Origin: JAJISG01 sp964347325
GTDB lineage: Archaea > Thermoplasmatota > Thermoplasmata > RBG-16-68-12 > JAJISG01
Assembly (NCBI GenBank): GCA_964347325.1
Contig: CAYFYA010000012.1
Span: 1-43,500 of the forward strand
Length of the DNA: 43,500 nucleotides
Direction of reading: 5' to 3'
Of the stretch, positions 32,473-40,273 are shown piece after piece. The notes below the pieces were generated by a model. The model did not search any database. It was not told where the DNA came from and worked only from the letters and a program-made list of their open reading frames with translations. The position numbers were made by a program, and so were the translations under genes. The stretch's first letter is position 1, and the number at the start of each line of letters is the position of its first letter.

Positions 32473-33233
32473 AGTATACCACTCTCCTTCAGTATGGCCG
32501 CGATCTTGTCAGCAATCTCCTCAGGACTTCCCTCGACCATCTCGGCCTTCGAGACCTCGGGCTTGGCCATCTCGATGATGGACACGCCGCTCTCCCCCTC
32601 CGGTGGAGTTGAAATCTTCTGCGGGGTCAGCGACTTCGCGGCCATTCTCACCCTGCTGACGGGAACGTATCTCGGGGGCTCCTCAGAGGATCCGATTCCA
32701 AGAACGGCAGGCAGGGAAACTTCCATTACGCCAAGAAGCCCGCCGGGGTACTCCTTCTCTACAATTGCCTTGTCAGCGCCAGCCTCGACGGTGATTTTCG
32801 ACACCGAACCGGTGTAGGGCATGTCCATGAGTCCGGCTAGGAGGCCTCCCAGGCTTCCGTCCAGATCGTCGATGGCCATGACACCGGTGAGCAGAAGGTC
32901 GAACTCCATCTCCTTGAGGGGCGCGGCAAGTAGGCAGGCCAGTCTGTGGTTGTCCCTCCACTTCCCGAAGTCTGAGACTACCTGGAAGGCGTTGTCCGCC
33001 CCCTTTGCCACGGCCGCTGCCGTGACCTGGTCAGCCTCCTCAATTCCGACGACGATGGTGGTAACCTCCGCCTGGGTGCGCTCCTTGAGGATGAGGGCCT
33101 CCTCCAGGGCGTGCTCATCCAGCTCGTTGGGAACGTAGCGGACGCTCTCCTCGTTGAGGGACATCGCGTCTGCGGCCAGCTCCAGCTCCTCCACGACGTC
33201 CGGAACCATCCTCTGAACGACCACTATGTGCAA
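32469..33233 (-). CDS. etfB: electron transfer flavoprotein beta subunit
   Basis: EtfB, 254 residues: starts HIVVVQRMVPDVVEELEL, with NELDEHALEEALILKE near 36-51 and the nucleotide loop GVMAIDDLDGSLGGLLAGLM near 116-135 (family form DGDTAQVGPxLAxxL, altered here). The ending region PEVSKAEMVEGSPEEIADKI resembles the recognition-loop tail. It begins one base after the HdrD-like gene ends and overlaps etfA. The altered loop and the 'AID' in place of the usual AxDGDT set it apart from standard Etf; whether it binds AMP or a second FAD (as in bifurcating Etfs) needs structural comparison. Confidence 0.93.
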   Translation of the reverse strand: MHIVVVQRMVPDVVEELELAADAMSLNEESVRYVPNELDEHALEEALILKERTQAEVTTIVVGIEEADQVTAAAVAKGADNAFQVVSDFGKWRDNHRLACLLAAPLKEMEFDLLLTGVMAIDDLDGSLGGLLAGLMDMPYTGSVSKITVEAGADKAIVEKEYPGGLLGVMEVSLPAVLGIGSSEEPPRYVPVSRVRMAAKSLTPQKISTPPEGESGVSIIEMAKPEVSKAEMVEGSPEEIADKIAAILKESGIL

Positions 33234-33234
33234 C

Positions 33235-34455
33235 TCACTTCCCCCCGTTGAGCCCCGCGGAGTGCGCCACCAGGTCGATTATCTCCCTGACCTGCAGCTT
33301 GCCTTCTAGGCCCGCCACTTTTATTGCGTCCTGAAATCTGGAGATCTCCAGAGGACAAGCAACCGCCAACACGTCCGCACCGGTCCTGGCGGCCTCCTGG
33401 ACCCTGACGATCGGAAGCTTCTCCCTCGTGTGTTCCCAGATGAAACTGTCAAGCCAGACTCCGCCACCGCCGCCGCCGCAGCAGAGGCTGTCCTCCATGA
33501 TCCTCTCCATCTCAACGAGGTTGACTCCGGGAACGCTCTCCAAGAGAACTCGGGGGGCAGTGTACTCTCCGTTCCTCCTACCCAAGTAGCACGGATCGTG
33601 GTAGGTCACCTTCAGTCCGAGCTTCTTCTTCATGAGCTTCTCCAGCTCAGGCAACCTCTCCTCGAGAAACTGGGTGAAGTGGCGGACCTTGTAGGTCCCG
33701 CCATGCAGCGGGTACTCATTCTTGAAGGCGTTGTAGGCATGAGGATCTGTGACCAGGATCTCGTCGAATTCCCGCTGGGAGAGCTGCTCGAGGTTGTGCT
33801 CCATGAGCATCTCGTAGAGGCCGATCTCCCCACCCAGCCTCCTGGTGTCTCCCGTACAGTGCTCGTCCCGTCCGAGGATTCCGAAGCTGACACCCATCGC
33901 ATCGAGGATTCGCGCGAAAGCCTGGGTCGCGGGTATGTTGCTGGCGTAGTACGAGGGGAAGCACTCGACAAACCAGAGGATATCCGTCCGGTCCCCCTTC
34001 TTCAGGATTGGAACCTCAACCCCAACGTTCTCCGTCCAGGCGTCCCTATTCCTGGGTGACTCTCCGAAAGGGTTCCCGTAGCGAGTGGAGTTCTCGAAGG
34101 CCTTCTGGAGCTCCTCGGGGACTCCACCGCCCCGAATCAGAACCTCCTCCCGGAGAGATGGAATGAGGCGATCCGTTATGGGAATCCGGCTGGGGCACCT
34201 CAGGCTACAGTTGTAGCAGCCTACGCAGAGCCAGATCGCAGAGCTACGCAGAATGTCGCCAATCCTGCCGGCCCGCAGGGCGGCAAGCATACGCCTTGGC
34301 GGAAAGTCCATGGCATATCCGTGGGGACAGGCACCTGTGCAGATGCCGCACTGAATGCAGTTCAGAATGAGCTTCCCCTCTGGCATCTCGGAGACGTGTC
34401 GGATGAAGAGCTCCTCGGCAGTCAGCGTCCTACCTTCAGCATTTTGATTAAGCAA
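33235..34455 (-). CDS. HdrD-like (HdrC-HdrB fused) iron-sulfur protein
   Basis: This soluble protein has an HdrC-like N-terminus with CIQCGICTGACP and CVGCYNCSLRCP (two [4Fe-4S]) and an HdrB/HdrD-like C-terminus. The second CCG module is canonical: HDPCYLGRRNG and SLCCGGGGGG, ligands for a non-cubane cluster; the first reads FVECFPSYY and GRDEHCTGD and is degenerate. The open frame extends to 34539, but the TATA box at 34515-34522 puts transcription start near 34492, so a start inside is needed; TTG at 34455 is the first in-frame option and is used here (about 406 residues). It is the first gene of the hydrogenase/Etf operon and may replace HdrBC as HdrA partner, accepting electrons for an unknown disulfide or Etf. 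That role is inference. Confidence 0.86.
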   Translation of the reverse strand: MLNQNAEGRTLTAEELFIRHVSEMPEGKLILNCIQCGICTGACPHGYAMDFPPRRMLAALRAGRIGDILRSSAIWLCVGCYNCSLRCPSRIPITDRLIPSLREEVLIRGGGVPEELQKAFENSTRYGNPFGESPRNRDAWTENVGVEVPILKKGDRTDILWFVECFPSYYASNIPATQAFARILDAMGVSFGILGRDEHCTGDTRRLGGEIGLYEMLMEHNLEQLSQREFDEILVTDPHAYNAFKNEYPLHGGTYKVRHFTQFLEERLPELEKLMKKKLGLKVTYHDPCYLGRRNGEYTAPRVLLESVPGVNLVEMERIMEDSLCCGGGGGGVWLDSFIWEHTREKLPIVRVQEAARTGADVLAVACPLEISRFQDAIKVAGLEGKLQVREIIDLVAHSAGLNGGK

Positions 34456-34514
34456 TCCGCATCCCTGCAGTGGAACGACTCCCGTGAATATGCATAAGCT
34501 CGTTGAATATACAG

Positions 34515-34522
34515 CATATATA
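34515..34522 (-). promoter_or_regulatory. TATA box of the hdrD-etf-emo-hdrA-mvh operon
   Basis: TATATATG on the minus strand fits an archaeal TATA box; initiation is expected near 34492. All nine genes down to 24137 are closely packed or overlapping, so this may drive the whole set. Confidence 0.55.
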
Positions 34523-34599
34523 CAAATGAGAGGTCGCACGGCGACGATGGGGGTCTCCAGGTCGCGGAGGTCGATTACAATTATCAGTTCAAAAAGTCA

Positions 34600-34613
34600 A
34601 CCAACCAGTTGGT
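34600..34613. promoter_or_regulatory. perfect dyad upstream of the large redox operon
   Basis: ACCAAC-CA-GTTGGT has six-base perfect arms and lies about 80 bases upstream of the TATA box. A TTGGTC direct repeat follows (34609-34614 and 34620-34625). It could be an activator or TetR-type site; it is also close to the iorB end, so a terminator role is possible. Confidence 0.35.
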
Positions 34614-34635
34614 CCTCATTGGTCTCTGATGTGGT

Positions 34636-35232
34636 CTAAACAAACTGGCTTCCGAGGCTTATCCCCTTGAGGAGGGCCCTGCGATTGATGTCTTCAGTCC
34701 CCTCCGGGACGACGGCCAGTAGCCGCTGAAGGATCGTCTCGGAGTTGACAGGGAGTTGGATTGTTCCGAGGAGCACACCGAGGAGAACTGTGTTGGCAAC
34801 GACTGACGACCCAAGGTCACGAGCGATCTTATCGGAGTCGACGCTGTAGACACGACGGCTGATTGCCTTCAGCCTTTTCGCGACCGACTTATGAGAGGGA
34901 TATTCCTCCCTGCCCAAGATTGCTCCAAGGGGGGGAACAGCTGTCTGGGAGTAGACTATGACCGTGCCCGGATGGGCAAGGTCCAGGACCCTGAGAGACT
35001 CCATCGATTCCAGAGCGAGTATGGCGTCCGCCTCACCCCGACCAACGAGCGGACTGTTGGAGCCGCCGAATCGAACCGTCGATACGACCGACCCGCCTCG
35101 CTGGGCCATTCCGTGGACCTCACTAGCGGTGGCCTCGAGGCCATCGGCCAGAGCGGCCTCGGCCAGGACACGGGTCACAAGAAGAACCCCTTGGCCGCCC
35201 ACTCCAGAGACGACCAGGTTGAACGGTTTCAT
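34636..35232 (-). CDS. iorB: indolepyruvate:ferredoxin oxidoreductase beta subunit
   Basis: IorB, 198 residues, the gamma-domain-like subunit. It starts MKPFNLVVSGVGGQGVLL with the GVGGQG loop near 10-15, then SEVHGMAQRGGSVVSTVRFG, the family signature. The open frame runs to 35304, but ATG at 35232 is chosen: it overlaps the iorA stop by four bases (ATGA) and gives the normal N-terminus. With IorA it oxidises aryl pyruvates from aromatic amino acids to aryl-acetyl-CoA and reduces ferredoxin. The two-gene operon ends 100 bases before the TATA box of the hydrogenase operon on the same strand. Confidence 0.94.
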   Translation of the reverse strand: MKPFNLVVSGVGGQGVLLVTRVLAEAALADGLEATASEVHGMAQRGGSVVSTVRFGGSNSPLVGRGEADAILALESMESLRVLDLAHPGTVIVYSQTAVPPLGAILGREEYPSHKSVAKRLKAISRRVYSVDSDKIARDLGSSVVANTVLLGVLLGTIQLPVNSETILQRLLAVVPEGTEDINRRALLKGISLGSQFV

Positions 35233-37076
35233 CCACCTGCTCTCCCGACCTCCACAATCGCCTTCGGCGGGCAGATCTCCACGCAAACGGCGCAGCCGGT
35301 ACACAGGGCCGGGTCGATGATGAGGTGGCCGTCCGGTTCAAATCTGAAGGCGGGACATCCAAAGGCGTCGATGCAGTATCCGCAGAGCGTACAGAGTTCC
35401 CTATCGACGGTGTACAGGGGGAGCGAACCCAACTCCCGTTCGATGTCTCGGTTCTCCAGGAGGCGGCACAGGTGCCTGGAGATAACGACGTGGATGCCAT
35501 CATCCTCCAGCGCCATCTTGAACGCTTTCTCCGTCCCTCCGACATCGAAGGGGTCCACCACTCGGACGGAGTCCACCCCGCAGCCCTTCACGAGGTCCTC
35601 GAGAACCACCTTGTGCAGGCCGTCATCCGAAACTCCCGGGTGGGGTTGCTGGCCCGTCATGGCGGTGGTGCTGTTGTCCATGATGACAACGACGATGTTG
35701 TGGCCGTGGTGGACGGCGTTGATGAGAGCGGGAATCCCTGCGTGGTAGAAGGTCGAGTCCCCTATGAGGGCGACGACCCGCTTGCCCGTGGCGCTGGCGA
35801 TACCGCTAGCTGTGGAGATGCTCGCCCCCATGCAGCTCTTGGTGTCCCCAACACTGATGGGCGGGTCGGTGGTAAGGAGGTAGCATCCGATGTCGGTAGT
35901 GAAGACGACATCCTTCCGCCTAGCTGCCTTCTTGACGGCGTAGCCCGTGGGACGATGGCCGCAGCCCGGACACATCACAGGGGGTCGCGGAAGCGGAACG
36001 AGTAGTCCTTCGTCCTTCTGCCTCGCCAGGGATTGCTCTGTCCAACCGAGGGTAGCTAGGCCATCCCTGACCAGGTCCGGGTTCAGCTCCCCATACCTAG
36101 GGAAGAGTCCGTCGCTCTTGCCCCATATCTTGGTCAGGACAACGCCTTCGTGGGCAATGGCCCTGATGCCTTCCTCCAGATACGGTTCGAGTTCCTCAAC
36201 CACCGCGACCTGCTCGAATCGTCTCAGGAAGTCCAGTATCCTAGTCTTCGGCAGCGGATGCGTGAACCCAAGGTGCAGGAGGGCGCCATGCTGATTCGCA
36301 AGGGCGTCTCGGACGTAGTTCGCCCCTACCCCGGAGGAGATCACCCCGAAGGTTGGCTGGGAGTCAAACACCTCTACTCGATTGAATCCGCTCGTCTCCG
36401 CAAGAGACGAGGCCCTCTTCATGCGCTCGAGCAGTCGCCTGTGGATCTCCCGAGACCTCGGGGACCTGATGACAAACTTCTCAGGATCGGGCTCGAACCT
36501 CCCCCTTCGAGGCGGCTGCTTGACGAGGGGACCCAGGACGACTGGGCCTCTTGCATGGCTGACCCTAGTGGTGGTCCTCAGGATGATGGGCATCTGCAGG
36601 GCGTGGCTGATACGGAAGGCCTCAATCGTCATCTCATATGCTTGCTTCGGTGTGGCGGGTTCTAGCATAGGAAGGTTGGCGAGGCGTGCATATAGACGGT
36701 TGTCCTGCTCGTTCTGGCTCGAATAGCATCCAGGGTCGTCGGCCGTAACGATTACGAGGCCTCCGGTTACGCCACTGTACGCGAGGCTCATGAGGGCGTC
36801 GGAAGCCACGTTCAGTCCGACATGCTTCATCGACACCAGGGCGTTGAGACCGCAGAAGGCGGCCCCTCCCGCAGTCTCCAGGGCGACCTTCTCGTTCACG
36901 CCGTACTCGAAGGTGATGCCGGCGCGCTGGGCCACAGCGTGCAGCGTGTCGCCGATCTCCGTCGCTGGTGTACCGGGGTAGGTGGTTGCGTAGTCGACCC
37001 CCGCCTCCAGCGCGCCTCGGGAGATGGCTTCGTTGCCCAGGAGGAGAATGCGGGTACCGGCCTCACCATCAAGCAC
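35229..37076 (-). CDS. iorA: indolepyruvate:ferredoxin oxidoreductase alpha subunit
   Basis: IorA, 615 residues. It carries the pyrimidine-binding half (TTYPGTPATEIGDTLHAVAQ near 30-49; FEYGVNEKVALETAGGAA), the TPP domain (CPGCGHRPTGYAVKKAA near 368; GDSTFYHAGIPALINAVHHG near 440; MDNSTTAMTGQQPHPG) and a C-terminal ferredoxin domain with CTLCGYCIDAFGCP and CTGCAVCVEICPP. The first cluster has CIDAFGCP, one residue pattern longer than the standard CxxCP, as is common in IorA. Start GTG 37076; the TATA box at 37201-37210 would leave a leader of about 100 bases. It provides reduced ferredoxin from amino-acid fermentation. Confidence 0.95.
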   Translation of the reverse strand: MLDGEAGTRILLLGNEAISRGALEAGVDYATTYPGTPATEIGDTLHAVAQRAGITFEYGVNEKVALETAGGAAFCGLNALVSMKHVGLNVASDALMSLAYSGVTGGLVIVTADDPGCYSSQNEQDNRLYARLANLPMLEPATPKQAYEMTIEAFRISHALQMPIILRTTTRVSHARGPVVLGPLVKQPPRRGRFEPDPEKFVIRSPRSREIHRRLLERMKRASSLAETSGFNRVEVFDSQPTFGVISSGVGANYVRDALANQHGALLHLGFTHPLPKTRILDFLRRFEQVAVVEELEPYLEEGIRAIAHEGVVLTKIWGKSDGLFPRYGELNPDLVRDGLATLGWTEQSLARQKDEGLLVPLPRPPVMCPGCGHRPTGYAVKKAARRKDVVFTTDIGCYLLTTDPPISVGDTKSCMGASISTASGIASATGKRVVALIGDSTFYHAGIPALINAVHHGHNIVVVIMDNSTTAMTGQQPHPGVSDDGLHKVVLEDLVKGCGVDSVRVVDPFDVGGTEKAFKMALEDDGIHVVISRHLCRLLENRDIERELGSLPLYTVDRELCTLCGYCIDAFGCPAFRFEPDGHLIIDPALCTGCAVCVEICPPKAIVEVGRAGG

Positions 37077-37181
37077 GGGATTGACCGGCGCCTTGGCGAG
37101 AACTACGATGGCATCATCTCCTGGCTGTTGCTAGACATCCGGAGGTCGTTGGGGAGGAATCCGTTGGCTCCGTATTCTGGT

Positions 37182-37191
37182 CTTACGTAAG
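37182..37191. promoter_or_regulatory. CTTACGTAAG palindrome at the iorA promoter
   Basis: This ten-base perfect palindrome lies about 20 bases below the iorA TATA box, overlapping the expected start of transcription. A related TACGTA core at 37293-37298 lies by the malic-enzyme TATA box. Confidence 0.45.
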
Positions 37192-37200
37192 TGTCATATG

Positions 37201-37210
37201 TATTATATAT
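37201..37210 (-). promoter_or_regulatory. TATA box of iorAB
   Basis: ATATATAATA on the minus strand is a strong archaeal TATA candidate with predicted initiation near 37180. Confidence 0.5.
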
Positions 37211-37292
37211 GGGATTCCAGGCGGCGAGGAGCTTGCGGCTTTCATGCCCTCGAGGGAGGATTTCCGCAGGTATTGAGGCGCGATACTCTATT

Positions 37293-37308
37293 TACGTAGA
37301 CTATAAAT
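37293..37308 (+). promoter_or_regulatory. TACGTA core and TATA box of the malic enzyme gene
   Basis: TACGTA (37293-37298) is followed by TATAAAT (37302-37308). Initiation near 37331 would place the GTG at 37313 upstream of the mRNA start, so a later start codon is likely for the malic enzyme. Confidence 0.45.
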
Positions 37309-37312
37309 CGCA

Positions 37313-39097
37313 GTGGTCAACCTAGGAAGGACGAGAGGTCCCATCCTCCGAGAGGTGGCAAGGTTGCTGCACATAGAGTTGGATGCCCCAGTCGAGAAGT
37401 TCATGCGCCGCTCCCTCTACTTCTGCGAGCCGGACGATACCGCCGACAAGGCGGCCCAGATGATGAAGAAGCCGGGGGTGGGCAGCGTCTTGGTGAAGAA
37501 GAACGGCAAGCCCGTCGGAATCGTGACGGAGCGGGACATGCTCTTCAAGGTGCTGGGGGAGTCACGCAACCCCAAGGACGTGAAGCTCCGGGACATCATG
37601 TCGTCTCCCGTCGTCTCCGTCGATGCGAAGGCGAAAGTCCGAGAGGCCCTGGAGTTGATGGCCCACCACGGCTTCCGAAGGCTACTCGTCATGGACAAGG
37701 AGAAGCCCGTGGGGCTCATCGCCCAGCGGTTCACGATCCATGAAGAGGTTGAGTTCCTCCGAGGCAGGGCCTACCAGCCGGCCAAGGACGCCATGAGATA
37801 CCACCCCTTCTACAAGGGCAAGGTGGAGATTAACCTCAAGGTGCCAGTGAGGAGCTTCGACGACTTCGCCATCTGGTACACCCCAGGAGTGGCAGAGCCG
37901 TGCCGGGACATCCACCGTGACCCCATGAAGGTCTACGAACACACCAACAAGAGTAACGCCGTGGCCATATGCACCGACGGAACCCGCGTCCTCGGCCTCG
38001 GGGACATCGGCCCCAAGGCGGCCCTGCCTGTCATGGAGGGGAAATCGCTCCTCTTCAGGTACCTCGGCGGGGTGGACGCCTTTCCCCTCTGCTTCGACAC
38101 CAAGGACCCCGACAAGTTCATCGAGGCCGTGAAGCTTCTGCAGCCGGCCTTCGGCGGGTTGAACCTTGAGGATATCTCCCAACCCAAGTGTTTCTACATT
38201 CTGGACAAGCTGATTGAGGAGGCGGAGATTCCTGTGTGGCACGACGATCAGCAGGGCACCGCCACCGTCGTCCTCGCTGGCCTCCTCAACGCCATAAAGG
38301 TCGTGGACAAGAAGCGGGATGACGTGTCAGTCTCCTTGATAGGGGCCGGGGCGAGCAACATCAGGATTGCTCACCTTCTCATGGCTGCTGGCTTCAGGGC
38401 CGAGAAGATGTACATGGTTGACAGCAAGGGGATCCTCCACAAGGGTCGGGAGGAACTCAAGGAGAAGTATCCCCAAAAGTGGGAACTCGCCCTGTCCACC
38501 AATAAGGAGGGCAGGCGGGGAAGCACACCCGAGGCGATGAAGGGCACGGACATCGTCATCGCCTTCTCAACACCAGGTCCTGGAGTGATCAAGCAGAAGG
38601 AGGTGAAGAGCATGGCCGACGATCCCATAGTGTTCGCGTGTGCAAACCCGGTGCCCGAAATCTGGCCTTGGGAAGCCAACGCTGCTGGCGCCAAGGTCGT
38701 GGCCACGGGACGTTCGGACTTCCCCAATCAGGTGAACAACTCCCTGGGATTCCCGGGCATCTTTAGGGGAGTCTTAGATGTGAGGGCCACCGCCATCACC
38801 GACGAGATGGTCATTGCTGCGGCGGAGGAGCTTGCGCTGATCGCGGAGGAGAAGGGTCTGACGAAAGAGATGATCCTCCCAACCATGGATGAATGGGAGG
38901 TGTTCCCCAGGGAAGCTACCGCCGTCGGCATGATGGCCCAGAAGCAGGGTGTTGCCCGCCGGAAGATCTCGAAGGATCTGCTCTACGAGGAGGCCCATGA
39001 CCGGATCGCCCGGGCCCGAGCCATCGTCGGGACTTGCATGGAGGAGGGTTACATTCGCGAGCCCCCGCCAGAGCAGACGGTCATCTTCGGGGCCTAG
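37313..39097 (+). CDS. malic enzyme with N-terminal CBS-domain pair
   Basis: It decarboxylates malate to pyruvate with NAD(P)+. Residues about 28-150 form two CBS domains (MRRSLYFCEPDDTADKAAQMM region with VGSVLVKKNGKPVGIVTERD, then VVSVDAKAKVREALELMAHHG and RRLLVMDKEKPVGLIAQ). The malic enzyme proper follows: WYTPGVAEPC near 188, ICTDGTRVLGLGDIGPKAALPVMEGK near 223 (cited as the GLGDIG core), the metal motif VWHDDQQGTA near 308, and the Rossmann loop LIGAGASNIRIAH near 343. The usual length without CBS is about 430 residues. CBS pairs commonly sense adenine nucleotides, so energy-charge control is likely but inferred. Start uncertain: GTG 37313 opens the frame; GTG 37355, TTG 37364 or ATG 37403 fit the TATA position better. 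Divergent from iorAB. Confidence 0.9.
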   Translation: MVNLGRTRGPILREVARLLHIELDAPVEKFMRRSLYFCEPDDTADKAAQMMKKPGVGSVLVKKNGKPVGIVTERDMLFKVLGESRNPKDVKLRDIMSSPVVSVDAKAKVREALELMAHHGFRRLLVMDKEKPVGLIAQRFTIHEEVEFLRGRAYQPAKDAMRYHPFYKGKVEINLKVPVRSFDDFAIWYTPGVAEPCRDIHRDPMKVYEHTNKSNAVAICTDGTRVLGLGDIGPKAALPVMEGKSLLFRYLGGVDAFPLCFDTKDPDKFIEAVKLLQPAFGGLNLEDISQPKCFYILDKLIEEAEIPVWHDDQQGTATVVLAGLLNAIKVVDKKRDDVSVSLIGAGASNIRIAHLLMAAGFRAEKMYMVDSKGILHKGREELKEKYPQKWELALSTNKEGRRGSTPEAMKGTDIVIAFSTPGPGVIKQKEVKSMADDPIVFACANPVPEIWPWEANAAGAKVVATGRSDFPNQVNNSLGFPGIFRGVLDVRATAITDEMVIAAAEELALIAEEKGLTKEMILPTMDEWEVFPREATAVGMMAQKQGVARRKISKDLLYEEAHDRIARARAIVGTCMEEGYIREPPPEQTVIFGA

Positions 39098-39147
39098 GAA
39101 GTAAGTTACCACAAACCTAATACGAAACCCCGCAATCGGACGCCCCG

Positions 39148-39951
39148 TTGCCTACGAAGGTGTCCAGACCGGAGGAGGAGGTCGAGGAGGTTCACGGCAC
39201 TCCATGGCCCATGCTGGTGGGCCTCGGCGCAGGAATCACCATGGCTGGCTTCGCCTTCATGAACTTCCTCATCTACGTGGGACTCGCCGTCTTTGTCGGG
39301 GGCATCGCGGCCTGGGCTTACGATGACTACATCGGTCGCCGCGTTCCCCACGTCCCCGGGATACGGGAAGGCGAGGAAGGGACTCTCGAGGCGTTGCCGA
39401 CGCGAAAGGTGGCCATGTGGATATTCCTCGCCTCGGAGATCATGTTCTTCTCCGGCATCATCGGAACCTCCTGGGCCGTGAGGAGCGGATTGCCCTTCTG
39501 GCCGGGTCCCGGGGAGGTCCTAAACGTCCCCTTGACGGCCATCAACACCTTCATCCTCATCACCAGCAGTCTGACCATGGCGGAGGCTCTTCACGCCATC
39601 AGACAGGGCGACCAGAGGGCCCTGGCCATGAGGCTTCTCCTCACCCTGGCACTGGGATTGACCTTCCTGTCGATACAGGCCTTCGAGTACGTCCGTCTCG
39701 TAGAGGAGGGGCTCACGCCCTGGAGCAGCCCCTTGGGCCCGGCGGCCTACGGATCCACTTTCTTCATCCAGACGGGGTTCCATGGGGGCCACGTTACCGG
39801 CGGTGTCATCGCCCTGAGCTACGTCACGAGGAAGGCCTTCAAGGGAGGCTTCTCCAAAGAGAAACACAACACCGTAGAGCTCATGGGACTCTATTGGCAC
39901 TTCGTGGACGTGGTGTGGATCTTCCTATTTACCATCGTCTACCTGATATGA
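39148..39951 (+). CDS. coxC: heme-copper oxidase subunit III
   Basis: This 267-residue, roughly seven-helix protein has subunit III features: MWIFLASEIMFFSGIIGTSWAVR near 90-112 (family W-x-F-L-x-S-E-x-x-F-F), SSLTMAEALHAIRQGD, LLLTLALGLTFLSIQAFEY near 168-186, TFFIQTGFHGGHVTGGVIAL near 207-226 (GFHGxHVxxG) and LYWHFVDVVWIFLF at the end. Subunit III supports O2 entry and assembly; it holds no redox centre. The start TTG at 39148 is about 26 bases below CTAATACGA, hence possibly leaderless. Subunit IV follows after nine bases. Subunits I and II are not in the window. Confidence 0.9.
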   Translation: MPTKVSRPEEEVEEVHGTPWPMLVGLGAGITMAGFAFMNFLIYVGLAVFVGGIAAWAYDDYIGRRVPHVPGIREGEEGTLEALPTRKVAMWIFLASEIMFFSGIIGTSWAVRSGLPFWPGPGEVLNVPLTAINTFILITSSLTMAEALHAIRQGDQRALAMRLLLTLALGLTFLSIQAFEYVRLVEEGLTPWSSPLGPAAYGSTFFIQTGFHGGHVTGGVIALSYVTRKAFKGGFSKEKHNTVELMGLYWHFVDVVWIFLFTIVYLI

Positions 39952-39960
39952 GGTGATTCA

Positions 39961-40251
39961 GTGGCAACGGCAGAAGGATCGACGACGGATGTCCCCCTGA
40001 TGCTCAAGAAGCCCTACGTCCCCGTCTTCATCGCCCTGGGGATCCTGACCCTCATCGAGATTCAGATCCCGGGTATTGAGATCACCAAGAACAGCCAGGT
40101 CTTTGTCCTCATGATGTTCGCCCTCGCCAAGGCGACTCTTGTTGTCCTCTACTACATGCACGTTAGGTACGAGCCCCGGCTCCTGCCCCTGGTGGCAATC
40201 ATACCCTTGCTTATGGCCCTCGCACTGGTCTTCACGCTGATTGTGGGATGA
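39961..40251 (+). CDS. coxD: heme-copper oxidase subunit IV
   Basis: This 96-residue three-helix protein matches the prokaryotic COX4 family: LGILTLIEIQIPGIEI near 27-42, FVLMMFALAKATLVVLYYMH near 50-69 (the AKAxLVxxxYMHL pattern, here followed by VRYEPR), and a last helix to residue 95. It starts GTG 39961, preceded by GAGGTGA at 39950-39956. It is co-transcribed with coxC and converges on the membrane regulator gene with a 22-base gap. Confidence 0.88.
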   Translation: MATAEGSTTDVPLMLKKPYVPVFIALGILTLIEIQIPGIEITKNSQVFVLMMFALAKATLVVLYYMHVRYEPRLLPLVAIIPLLMALALVFTLIVG

Positions 40252-40273
40252 GGGAGACCCGCGCGCGTAATGC

